Source of the DNA: Zonotrichia leucophrys gambelii
Taxonomy: Eukaryota; Chordata; Aves; Passeriformes; Passerellidae
Direction of reading: 5' to 3'
Length of the DNA stretch: 64,000 bases
NCBI RefSeq assembly: GCF_028769735.1
Contig: NC_088170.1
Span: 66,875,085 to 66,939,084 of the forward strand
The notes beneath the pieces were generated by a model. It was not told where the DNA came from, made no database searches, and was given only the letters and a program-made list of their open reading frames with translations. Shown piece by piece: positions 36,691 to 47,875 of this stretch. The translations under genes were made by a program, and so were the position numbers. The first letter of the stretch is position 1; every line of letters begins with the position of its first letter.

Positions 36691-38368
36691 TGCAACCCCA
36701 GTCTGTGGGTGCTGGATGTGAACATCATTCAGGAACCTTTGTTTTACTTTCTTTCTTTTCTTTTAATTTTTTTTTGTCTTCTTTTTCTGAAGTACACATT
36801 ACAGCCAACCTGATAGTGCACACGTTAACGTGTCACCCATTAATGGCAGTGGACGCTAACTTGGCCAAATGCAAGGAAAAGAATAATTTCATTCGTTAAA
36901 TAAGTGACTCAAGGGGTAGCAAAAATAGGGGCACAAAATGACTCCCCCAAAATACAGCTCACAGTCATCATGCCTGGATTGTTTTTTTGCTAAAAATAAA
37001 AGGCATACTCAGTTCAGTTTACTTCAACATCTTACACGTGTTTGGGATGTTGGAAATACATGATACTAACCTGTAAAATCAAACACACTACTCATATTTC
37101 TCACAAGGATTTTGGGGATGTAGACTGCCCTGGAAATTTTTAGGATGATGTTTTGTTTTAGAAATTCACCTTGTATTTGTTAATTAAACTTTTTTGCTTT
37201 TGAAAGAAAAAAAATCTTAATGACTCTGAAAGAATTCAGTATTAGTCTTTTATCATTTGAAAGTCTGGTAAAAGTATCTAGAAAAAAAATAAAAATGGAT
37301 ACAAGACTGTTTTCCTAATTAAGCATTAAGACTGCAGTATAGAGTCTCACACCACACTGTAAATATGAAATTAGGGATCCTAGATGAAATGTCAGAAGCT
37401 TTTTCTTATGAGTTTATATCAGCAACTTGATTATCATATTGATTCTGCATATCAATGAGATAACATCCCACAGTGTTTATTCTTCACCCAATTGCTTTCT
37501 TGAACATAATAAAATTAAATCCAATATGATATTAAATGTAAACATACAGTGATATTATATGTAAATATCCATTTAAATATCTCTCTGCTTATTGATATTC
37601 AAATTCTCTCTGCAAGTGTAACATTGCTAACTACAATAATATATTTTTCAACCTTCATCCAGAGACTGGAACTAAAAAGAGGATAATCTATTTCTATTCC
37701 TTTCCATAATAACATTGCATTATTTATGTAGAAGGAAATGAAAATAGTAAGTCTATTCTGCCTGAACTACACTTCTTAGCTGATCCCTCCTGATTGGTCT
37801 TGGAAAGCAGAATGGAAAAAAGAATGTGATGCACATGCTAAGCTGGTGCTGGCCAGACTGAGCAGACAATTTTTACCCTGCCCTCCACAAATCAAGAGCT
37901 ATATTTGGACTGTAAACTCCTGACCCAGGCAACCTCTTTGTTCTGTGTTTGTACTGAGACCAATACTATGGGGTCCTGTCCTTGTCACTGGACTCTTGTG
38001 TAACACAGTAAAACAACTAAAACCAACTTATTTTCTGTTCTGTAGAACTGGAGGCCTTGGTGTTGTGGGTCTCTTTTGTGCAGTGACATTGTGTGTTCTT
38101 GGGTTGTTCAGCAGTGACTCAGAATATCATCCTGTGCTGTTACAACACCATCATTACTGCTGATACTTGTACCCACAGGTGGGAGCCTGAATCCCTTTTT
38201 TTTTTTTGTGAAATAGTATATTTGTCCTGTTATTTCTCTGTGATGTTAAGTATTTGCAGTCACCAGCCTATGCCAGCTCCCTGCAAAACCTTGCCTTTTT
38301 TCTTTCTATCCTGATTTGGTTTAAATATCTACCCAGATCTTCCATTACTAAAATAAAGGTAAATAACT

Positions 38369-38497
38369 TCATAGGCTGACTGAATGGTTGCTGTTGGAAG
38401 AGACCTTAATGCTCATCTGTTTCCAAGCCCCTGCCATGGGCAAGGACACCTTCCACTAGGTCAGGTTGCTCCAACCTGTCCTTGAACACTTCCAGCC
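38369..38497 (-). mobile_element. CR1 LINE fragment (3' end)
   Basis: TTCATAGGCTGACTGAATGG opens the match, followed by TTGGAAGAGACCTTAATGCT, CCTGCCATGGGCAAGGACAC, CTTCCACTAGGTCAGGTTGC and CTTGAACACTTCCAGCCAC, then similarity stops. This is an antisense CR1 3' end of about 130 bp, relatively little diverged from avian CR1. Confidence 0.93.
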
Positions 38498-39769
38498 ACA
38501 TTAATGTTTTTAATAACGGTTATATAAGCCAATTGCAATTACCAAAATAATAATTTTTCCCAGGTAGTAAATAAAGGACAGATTTGACACTGTATTACTC
38601 CAGTACAGAGTCAACAGGTGTCAGAAAACTTATATTTTGAAGCTTTCTTATTCAGAAATGTATCTGGTGAGTGTACTGACTGAAAGAGAATAAGGAACAT
38701 TAAAATCTCTAAAAAGTCTTCACTTAATAATAACAGGAATCTATCTGTTTAGCCAAAATACTCAAAAGAGCACTGGAAAATTGTTCCAAGTAAAGCAACT
38801 TATATCCCAGTCAAAATAACTGAATCTTCCTTATTTGAATTTGTCTGTGCTTTTTTACTTTTTGCATGGACAAGGGAAATCTGAATCAATCCACCAAAAC
38901 TTCACGGTTCAAAACTAAGCAACGGAGCAGTTGAGCAAATTTTTATTCCATTCAGAATTGAACCCAAAGAAAATCTTGGTGATTTAACAAGAACTAATCA
39001 CAGAGCTGAAAAAACTAAAGGTTTCTTTCTTGTGTTGTATTACAGCTTCATGTAATTACACATCTGAAATAAAAATTATGGCTATGGACTCATGTTTGGT
39101 ACTTTGACTCTTAATGCATGATATTACACTTGACTTCTCCTTTTGCAGTTGTCAGTAGATAAGAACATAATTGCTTTCTTTGTCTAATCTTGCCTTTGTA
39201 CACCAAGCTCTCCATTTTACATAAGACTATTTTCCATGTTGTAGTGGTTCATGTTTTGTTACTTTAACAGTCCTCGCAGTTTACGATCACTTTCTATTTC
39301 ATAACTACTGAAAATAATTTCTCTCAAATGCTTGATTTGATTGGTTATCTTAATTAAATTCTGGGAAATTCATATGTAATCTGGATATTGTTGTTAGCCC
39401 TAACACAGAGATTTTTTAGCCTGAGAGCAGTTATTTTCTAAGAAAAATTTCCCTGTTAGAGACACTTCCTTTGTTAGAAACTGCTCCTTACAAATACTTG
39501 ATGTTTTGTTTTAAGAAATACAAACCCATTTGTAAGTTCATGGAAAATTATAATGAGAACTTATCTACAGTTAATTTCCCAGCTCAGGTATTATATAATA
39601 CAGAAACTGCTATAGAGAATCATTATTTGATGTTACAGATTATGTAGTAAAAGTTTGGCTGCTTTTTGATGTTTATCAGAGGAATTTGAGTGGCAGAGGC
39701 AAATGTGTTTGCCCAACATATAATTAACAAAATGGGTGCTGTTTGTTAAACACCAGATCTCTGAAACTT
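38498..39769. other. AT-rich unique sequence, no gene seen
   Basis: No open frame above 60 codons and no recognised repeat or RNA gene. Confidence 0.5.
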
Positions 39770-39910
39770 AAAAAAAAAAAAACCCAACAAAACAAAAAAA
39801 CCCAAAACAACAACAACAAAAAATTCCCCAAACCACCAAAACAAACAAACAAACAAACAAACAAACAAAAACAAACAAAAAACCTACTCTACCCACAAAC
39901 ACCCCCCCCC
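39770..39910. repeat. A-rich / AAAC simple repeat ending in C9
   Basis: A13 at 39770-39782, then A-rich sequence with CCC and CAA interruptions, then about eight AAAC units from 39841, and finally a run of nine C at 39902-39910. The 82-codon lysine/asparagine-rich frame at 39743-39991 is a by-product. Confidence 0.92.
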
Positions 39911-41031
39911 TCAAATTTCCAAGTAGTAGAATTTACTTTTTGTTTACTAATTTTCTGTCTAATTATGTGTCAGTCAAGATTTCCCAGATGAAAATGTGTA
40001 ATCTCTTAGAGTGATGAGAGGACAGCCAGAAAAAATATATCAGTATTGTATTGTGAACAATACAGGCTTAAAATTAAAAAAATGTCATCTTCTATGTGCT
40101 GAATTTATGCTCTTATATACTTATCAAAGGGAATTTCTAGGAAAGAATTGATCCTAAATACTTTGTCTATAAAGAAGAAGTGCAAAGGGATTTAGTTCAT
40201 GGAAAGGTTTGGCTTCACATTTTGATTTCAGCAAACCAAATAACCTCAGCTTATCCCTCCACTTTCTCTGAAGAAGTCCTGACTTCCCATGAAATTGTGA
40301 GCATTATTGAAGGATTGAAACTTGATAAGGTGTGGGGCTGGGGGCATGGAGTGTTTGTCTGAGGAATATTGTGTGCTTAGGGATTCAGCTCAGGGTGTCT
40401 GTGAGATGAGGATTGCTCTAGAAAACAGCCAAAAGTTTTGTCTTCAAATCTCAACTCTCTGGACTTCTGAAAGGCTGTGAACTTTTATTTCCTCCAATTC
40501 TGTCTCCAAAGCAGAATATTTCCTGTGTTTTGAACAGATTTGGATATGCTGCTAGGACTGATTGTAGGCATTGATTGTGAAAGCTGTAACAAAAATTAAA
40601 TCTGATTTTTATTGCACCCTTTATGTTATAGTAGTGATTAAAAATGCATTGCATTATTTTGAGACCCAACAGGCACAATTAAAAAAAAAATTGACAAAAA
40701 CTTGTGAATGTAATAAGGCCATTCAGGTGCTTAGGAATGTACATCTGAAAGAAAAATATGAGAGATACCTTGTGGAAGAAAAACCATCATGCCATTTTTG
40801 AAGCTGGGAATCCAGATCACAGTAATTCCAGCACAATGCAGGAATGGTAGGATTATTGATTATTGATAATCAATAATAAATAATTTATTATTGTTTGCTG
40901 ATAATTCCTTGTGTCCCCAGTGTCTCTTTGGTGACTTCCCTGCTGGTAACTCGAGAACAGCCTGAACACAGATAGCATTGCATGGCTCATTTCCATGAAG
41001 ATGGACTCTATTGCCTTCCAAAAACATCATG
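39911..41031. other. AT-rich unique sequence, no gene seen
   Basis: No gene is supported. It contains the dense AT palindrome cluster at 40849-40896 listed separately. It ends at the target-site copy of the second LTR. Confidence 0.5.
40849..40896. repeat. AT-rich palindrome cluster
   Basis: ATTATTGAT-A-ATCAATAAT (40859-40877) is a perfect inverted repeat with nine-base arms and a one-base centre. It overlaps a second near-perfect palindrome, AATAATAAATAATTTATTATT. It could extrude as a cruciform or bind homeodomain/SATB-type proteins. Confidence 0.75.
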
Positions 41032-41035
41032 GCTG

Positions 41036-41492
41036 TGATTCCTTGTGCAGGCTGACCTAGAACAGAGGCTAGACAGAGTTAGAGAGTAAAGTACAGATTT
41101 ATTAAAAGGCCTCAATGGATGCACCTTGGGCAGCACCAGAGCCCAGCCAGGGCTGCACCCAAGATGAACCAAAATGGCCCCAAAATGCATGAGCGCTCCC
41201 GGGGTCTCTCCCTGGGATCGGTTCTGCTCCATTTGCACCTTGCAGTTCATTGTCCCATCCCAGCTTTAGCCCAGGCAGTCCCACCCTGCTTGTTTTTCTC
41301 TCTCCAGCCCACGGTGTTTGTGCTCCTGGGCTGAGATTTGGGTCATTTGTCCTTGGTGCCCAGCTGGAGCAGGAATTGTTTTGTCTCCCTGCTCTGTGCA
41401 CAGAGCTCACCATCCCATAATATGAAGCTCAGAACTTCACACTAAAGCAGCACAGAATATGAAAAATATAAAAGCTAAAACCTGAGGCATCA
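41036..41492 (-). mobile_element. Solo LTR of a second endogenous retrovirus family
   Basis: A 457-bp block that is visibly GC-richer than its flanks. Read on the minus strand it starts TGATGCCTCAGG and ends GGAATCA, so the TG...CA ends form a short inverted repeat (six of seven bases). A 4-bp direct repeat GCTG flanks it (41032-41035 and 41493-41496). A polyadenylation signal AATAAA on the minus strand (41098-41103) lies about 60 bases before the 3' end, as expected for an R/U5 boundary. Interior words such as ATGGGATGGTGAGCTCTGTG (minus strand) are familiar to me from songbird LTRs. There is no adjacent gag, pol or env. The 103-codon minus frame (41102-41413) and plus frames inside it are not genes. 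The 4-bp duplication is weaker proof than the 5-bp one at 25465. Confidence 0.72.
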
Positions 41493-41496
41493 GCTG

Positions 41497-44400
41497 CACC
41501 TCGGACTACCCCAGCACAACTGGGTGCCAGATTTGTGTGGGAGAAGTGATGTTGACAGCACAAAACTCTTTCAAAGCCATCCCGTATCTGTACTCAGGAG
41601 CTCTTGTGCTTCACTGGTCCCTGGAAGGAATTGGACTCTTTGAAGGAAAAATCCTCTCTCACTCTTACACTGACTGTCCAGGCTTAGCTCTCCATCATTC
41701 AATTCCTCCTTCATGGGTACAGTTTTTCTTGGAAAACAGAGGAGTCACCTGAGAAAAGATACTTGTGGCACCTCAGAAAACTTGGCTCTAGAGATGCAGG
41801 AAGTATGATGTCCACATGATGCCTTTGCTTGGAACTGGACTGAAAAACCTGAGCAGAGAGATTAAGCCAAAGGCCCAATTTTGAAAGCTAATACAGCTAC
41901 TCATTGGGCACAGCTTAGTGGCACAGGGCACAAGTGGGCTATAAAACACCACCAGACAGCTCTTACACTATGGCTTCACCAAGGAAAACCCAGGCAGTTT
42001 AAGGAGGTCAACCAGATTCAATCAAAGGGAAGCCTGAGGTTGGGACTGAGCTGTGTGGTACTAACTGAAGTGGTCATTTAAATGAAAGCCTTTGCTTAGA
42101 TTAAAAAAAACCAAACAACCACATAGAAAAAGTAATTCTCCCTGCATTTTGTTGTCCTCTTTGTTCGTTTTTCACCTTTTGAAGCTGTACAAAAGCATCT
42201 TGGCATTTTCAACATGATTAACACAGCCACAGAATGGATTTGAAGTCAGAGGGTAGCTTGTCCTAAGATTGCTTTTAAAGAATAACATGTATTGTTTTAA
42301 GGTGTCAGCGGTGCTGTGCATCGTGCACTAAGCTCTCCCCAGTCTTCCTGTGTTTAAAGGGATTTCAGAACAGATCATTTAACTCCAGGTGCACGAGTCA
42401 GAGTTCACATGTACAGCAAAGCAATAACTTGTTGCAGGCTGGAAGGAGGCAGAATTTCCAGGTAGATAGTGTCAAAGAGGTTTTACTGGATCTTTACTCT
42501 TTCAGCGGCTTTAATAGGTGAGTGTAGAGCAGACATACTTGGTTTAGGAGTTTAGTCTGGTTTAGGAGCCCTTGGATTTGAACTCTGTTTCTACTCTGTA
42601 GCCTAGACTACAGTCACCTTGACTTTATGCACATTCTCACCCCATGCCCCACAACATCAGCTGAGTGTTTTTCATCGTGATATTTTGAGAAAGATGATAA
42701 AATGCTTGCTGTTACATGCATTTCAAAGTGAAATTCCTGACCAGTTCTGCAGAATGATTTTGGATTATGCAATTTTTATGCCTTCCTTGAGTTTTATGTT
42801 AGGTCCCAGATGAAAGCCCTGGAAGTAATGCTTTCTATTGTTACATCTCTATTATAAGTAGCATTGCTAACTCCACTTTAGGGCTGAGAAAACACAAATA
42901 AAAACTGAGAGAAGAAAAAGATATGTGGTTTTGCACTATAGACCATATAACACCAATAAATTAATGATTTTACGTGTGATCTGTAGAACTCTTTTCACTC
43001 ACCAGTAATAAAGGTTATAGATTTGTTTTCATATTTCTAAAAATTGATTTGCAAACATCTTATACAGAATTTCTTGGACATTAAGAGGCATGAAATTCCA
43101 TATAATCTGAAAAAACCCAAGAAAAACTACTTTGTTGACATTAGAGTCAATCAAGGAACCAAACTATGAATTTATTTGAACACTTACAAATATAATATTT
43201 CCTTTCGTTTGTTTTTATTGAAATAACCTTTTGTGACTACTAAAAGCTTTCACATAACATTAGTTTCAGCAGCCTGACCTGACTCTAGACACAAAGTTAA
43301 ATGTAAACTAATGAGCACTTAACTTTCCATTACATAAATGGACATTTATCAGATGACAAATTAAAACCAATAAGACACCAAGACAAATGTGCTGTCAACA
43401 GCATTAAGATGGGTCATTTTCACTACTCCCCTCAACTGTACATTAATAAGCATTCCCTATTGCAGTCTATTCAGGGCTTTGATATTGATTTTTACAGAAG
43501 TCCAACAGAAGTCAAAGTTTATAACATGGTGTTGAGTTCCACAAGAAATGTGGTAAGTGACTGTGATTTTGAAGCCATGATGACTAGAGAAGTCAAATAT
43601 GTATAATAGATATTTAAGCAGAGCATACAAATAATACAGAATTTTTTATTTTGTACTTAGGCTCATTTTTAGAGTTGTGTTTCCAAATATTTCAGCATTG
43701 TGAATGCACTAAATATTCAGGCAGCACAGAAATGAAAAGGTTAGTCTTATGGTCTGTTTAAAAAAAATGAATAAAAGAAAGAGTTTAAGGCAGTTTGCTT
43801 TAGTTCGCTTTACAGCTAATTGATTTAATGCACGTAGTTTAACTGCAAAACTTAGGAAGTTTTCATTTTTATTTGACAAAGCCTTTAATTTCTTCAAGAA
43901 GCAAATTTCTAACAGGAGATGATCAGTTTAGTCATGCCTCTGAAGAACATTTTTTACAGAATGAGGATGCAACTCTTACTGCTGTTAACCCTTGCCTGAA
44001 TCCTGGGAATAACATCTCAGCCTTAATGAGCAAATGCCACATGTGATAAAAAGCCTCTGATGATGAGCTGCAAAATATAGGTTATAATTGAGCAATGAGA
44101 TCTAGCCAAGTGAAAGACATTTGTGGAGTGGATTGTGGATGCAGTTAATGATTCTTGGTGCTCACTGCCTGTGTTCATCATGCCATGAAGAGGCAGAGTT
44201 TGCTGGCTGTCAGAAGCAGAGGATGGAGAATGGAGAGATGTGGGATTTCTGCCACTGACTCGCTAAGTGAACATGTGAAATCACTTAACCCAGGATTAAC
44301 AAGGCACCTGTGTGAACAGCCATTGAAATTTAGTAAATTAGTGTCATAATTTAATGCAGGGAATTACATGTGAATCTACATATCTGGGCTAGGAAAAGTG

Positions 44401-46139
44401 GAGAGAAGAAAGCTGAAATCAGCCAATGTGATACTGAGGGATGGGGCAATTTTAGTGTGTGACTGAAACCCAGACACTGAATAGATGAGACCTTAAAACA
44501 CATGAGGACTGGTGTATCCACAACCAGCTGCTATTGGCAGCATGAAGAATTCCCTGTGAAGCTGGGCAGGTTGAACTGTTTTTCCTTAGGACTAGAAAAT
44601 CCTAATTGTGGGGAAACAGCATAAATTCTAATTTCTAGGGGGGAAAAAAGCAATGTTTTTTTTAGTTTTAAAGATTAGAAATATGTTGATTTGTAGCATC
44701 AGAAACTCAAAGTGGGATTGATCTGACAAAAGGTGAGTGTTTGTCTGAGCTTGTGCTTTGGAGCTTTGAGAATCTGGGCTCCATGAGAGTCAGTGGAGAT
44801 TAGGGGCAGGACTTGTCTAATGAAATGTAGCTGTCTAAAACAGGATGAGACACTTGGATGTATTGACTGTCTCTCTCTACTAAGGGAGTTTGGAGTTACT
44901 TGGTGAAATGCTGAAACCAATTTGTCTGTGTACATCCAGAAACCCCTGTGTGGTTGGATGAATTCCAGCTTGTGCAACCCACATATAGTAAAAAAGAAAA
45001 GCCCAATGTTTTAAATTTCTCTTCTCTTATAGATAACCCTGAAAACACTTTCAGGAGCAGCTTGCACTTTTCAATTAGTATTTACTGTATTCTGTCTGAG
45101 ATACTTCAGTGGGGTCCAATCATCAGTGGGTGGTCTGCCAAAAAACAAGTTCATTCTAGGCAGATAGATGAAGACAGTCCAGATTCTACAAGTGCATTGT
45201 AGTCTTGCACATAAACCCAGTTAAGGGCACAAATACACTCTGGAATGAGTTGCTGGACTTTGAAACTACTCCCAGCTTTGTTCTGCTATCTGTATGAAAA
45301 TCTTCCCTGTAATTCCAGTTTCACAAAATAATAAAAAAAAAAAGCCTTCTATCTGTTTGAACTTTCATAGCAAAAGATTGGTTTAATCTTAAAAATAACT
45401 CCATGGCCATTCATAGAAAATAATTCCATCCCTTGCAATGCATTTTTAAGGGCTCAGGGTCTGTGTTTGACATGTATGAATAGTGGAGAAGTTTTGACCT
45501 TTTCTTTCTTAACCACCCCATGATAGGGAATATAGGAAAAATTTCCTGCTATCAGCTCAATTCCTGTCAAACTTTAGCATCTCCCTGGAATTATTTAAGA
45601 AATTTTGTGTAATTAGCCCTTGCTTGATGACATGTTTCCAGAGGAGATGCTCAGGTGTGTGTTGATGATGGTTAATGTGACATGGCAGGTTCCTGGGTGG
45701 CCGTAGGGCAGTGGAAGCAGTGAGCATTGTTTTCAGCACCAGGACTTTGTGCTTGCCATTGGAGCTCACTTCACTCTTTAGTGTTAGCTAGTTCTTTAAG
45801 TGAAAAGATTTAAAAGGAACATTAGAGTGAAAAAAGGTTTTTTTCTTCTAAATATTCTTACTTGTAGAAATGTAAGAACTTGCTGATTGATGCCTTCTCT
45901 GCTTGGTCACTCCAGAAAACAAAAATGTGGGGATGCTGACAGGCTGAAATGTAACACATAAAGTGAGTACTTTTTTCTTTTACTTTAGTTTGGAAATTTG
46001 CACAGTCTGCCTAAATGTTCAGTTTGGGAAAGGAGTCAAATGTTTCTTTAAGGAAAACCTCAAGGTATGGAAGTTCTCGTCTCTGTTTTATGTTGGAGAC
46101 TAATAAAGCTTTCTACCCTTTAACTCTTCTTTAACTGTT
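41497..46139. other. Unique sequence, no gene seen
   Basis: Holds a possible MIR-like relic at 44205-44300 and a modestly CpG-bearing patch at 42290-42530. No open frame above 92 codons, none recognisable. The remainder is AT-rich with no clear transposon. Confidence 0.5.
44205..44300 (+). mobile_element. Possible MIR-like SINE relic
   Basis: GGGATTTCTGCCACTGACTC, GCTAAGTGAACATGTGAAA and TCACTTAACCC follow the order of the sense MIR body (GGCTCTGCCACTTACTAGC, TGTGTGACCTTGGGCAAG, TCACTTAACC). The CORE and tail parts are not recognisable, so the call is tentative. Confidence 0.45.
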
Positions 46140-47420
46140 TGGTTCCATCCTTTAAAGGAGGCTGCTGCTGTCCTGCCTGTTGTGACTCACCAGGCTGGTT
46201 TGATGTGCTGCTGGGTGTTCTTGGAAAGGACTTGTAATATATCCATTTTTCAGCCAAATCAAAAGCAGTGCTCGTGGCCTTGCTAGGGATGACATTCAAC
46301 TCTGGGAAACATGAAAAACCTTTCTGAGGACCAAATATTTATCTTCCAGATAGGCTAGACAGTACTAGAAATCAGGTGTTTCTAAAGCTTCCCTGAGGGA
46401 AATTTTTTGGGTGTTGTGACATTGCAAAGCATTTCCATTTCAATGGACACACTGCATCCACATTTGTGACCAGGAGAAACATAGAAATGTCTCTGGGGAA
46501 GGCTGTGATCTCATGAAGGGATGTCTCAGGAAGGATTTCTGCATCCATGCAGAGAAGGTCAAAAGCATGGGGGCTCTGCATGGCTCTGCACATTCCCAGG
46601 AATGCCTGGCATGTCTCTCTTTGCCTCTAGGGAGGCCTGGGAAAACAAATACTTTTACTTCTTCCTTTGCCAGGATAAACAAACCATGGAGCTCATTGGA
46701 GGTCAAAGGAAATTGGGCAGCTTTTTGCTTCAATTTTGGCAGAGCACTACTGAGGGCAAGGATTTCCTGAAATGAAGTGGGAAAATTCCCCAAGTCCCAG
46801 GTCCTGCACTGGGCTCTGTGGAAGCTGGCAATGTTTGGGATGTGCTGCACAAGGAGCTCAAAAACCTCCACTTTTTGCTCTTTCAGTAGCTTTTTCCTGA
46901 ACTGTTTGCAAATGTACACAAGCTTTTCTTTGAAGGACTCTTCAATTCCTCAGTTGGCTCAGACAGACTTGGGAATGAGCAGATGACCTTGCAGTCCTCT
47001 CAGCTTTCAGGCTTTTCTGCTCCTCTCTTGCTTTAGCCCATTGTTGCTCTCAGTGAAATGTATCTGCTTTTTCCTAAGCTTTGTCACGGTCAAAAGGATC
47101 CAAAAACCCCTTTTTTTCTAGGAACATCTCCATTACTGCAGAAACGTGGTGTTACATTTTAAATCTTCCAGGCACATCCTCAGGGGTTATTTTGAGAGAT
47201 GATGGTGGCAATGCCTTGTCTTATCTCCACCATGAGTCCACTCAGCACAGGATAATTCATCCTTCTCAGCTGGCCATAACTGAGCAGGATTTGAAGTTAT
47301 GGACCAGCCACTGCTCTGCTGGGTTTTCTGGCTTACTGAGCTGTTCCCCTGGATGGCTGTTTTACCTGAAAGACTGATTTTGGTGATCTGAAGATCATCT
47401 CCATTCAGACACGAGGGATT
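46140..47420. other. Unidentified GC-richer block with long open frames
   Basis: This block is richer in G and C than its flanks and open for unusual lengths on both strands: minus 46440-46919 (159 codons), minus 46372-46593 (73), plus 46513-46770 and 46521-46775 (84-85), plus 47081-47377 (98). The 159-codon minus frame begins with a GTG codon about ten codons after an in-frame stop, and has no ATG until about residue 118. Its first 100 residues look more protein-like (KEQKVEVFELLVQHIPNIAS) than other frames here. I cannot match it to a family. It could be an exon-derived pseudogene, a retroviral or lncRNA remnant, or chance. Confidence 0.3.
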
Positions 47421-47578
47421 CCACAAACCAGTTGAACAGGCAGCACAACATCTTAATGAACCAGTAAATATCAGCTTGAATCATCATGAATTCTCATTGG
47501 TCACAAACTCTTAATTAGCTTTGACTTCTGTGGCACATGTACAAATATCTCTTTTCCAGACCTCTCTCCTAATAGTCA
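47421..47578. other. Unique sequence, no gene seen
   Basis: Short AT-richer spacer between the unidentified block and a CR1 fragment; nothing is recognised. Confidence 0.45.
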
Positions 47579-47875
47579 TACAGGATAACAGAATGGTTTG
47601 GTTTAGAAGGCACCTTAAAATTCATCCAATTCTAACACCCCTGACATGGGCAGGAACACTTCCACTCTGTCAGGTTGCTCAGAGCCCCATCCAACCTGGC
47701 CTTGAACACTTCCAGGGATGGGGCAGCCACAGCTTCTCTGGACATCTTGTTCTCTAAACTTCCAGTGTCTCACTCCTCTCTGAGTAAAGAATATCTTCCT
47801 GATATCTAACCTAAATTTCTCCTCTTTTAGTGTAAACTCATTCCCCCTTGTCCTATCACTCTATGCCCTGCTGAC
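47579..47875 (-). mobile_element. CR1 LINE fragment (3' end)
   Basis: Antisense CR1: AGGATAACAGAATGGTTTGG, AGGTTGCTCAGAGCCCCATC, CAACCTGGCCTTGAACACTT, CCAGGGATGGGGCAGCCACA, AGCTTCTCTGGACATCTTGT, AGTAAAGAATATCTTCCTGA, TTCCCCCTTGTCCTATCACT and CTATGCCCTG, losing similarity near 47875. The open frame at 47521-47757 is part of it. Confidence 0.95.

Larger units (their letters stand above)
30981..38368. other. Long AT-rich unique block, no gene seen
   Basis: About 7.4 kb with no recognised transposon, RNA gene or coding exon, apart from the small features listed separately: the A-rich low-complexity stretch at 34300-34375 and the 25-bp tandem duplication at 36641-36690. Open frames are at most 115 codons (34813-35160, minus) and none looks protein-like. 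The scarcity of young repeats is typical of avian deserts. Confidence 0.5.

Noticed and set aside
39743..39991. 82-codon lysine/asparagine/glutamine-rich frame
   Set aside because: Direct translation of an A-rich and AAAC simple repeat.
45580..45645. CR1-like words (TCCCTGGAATTATTTAAGAA)
   Set aside because: Single block, no continuing similarity on either side.
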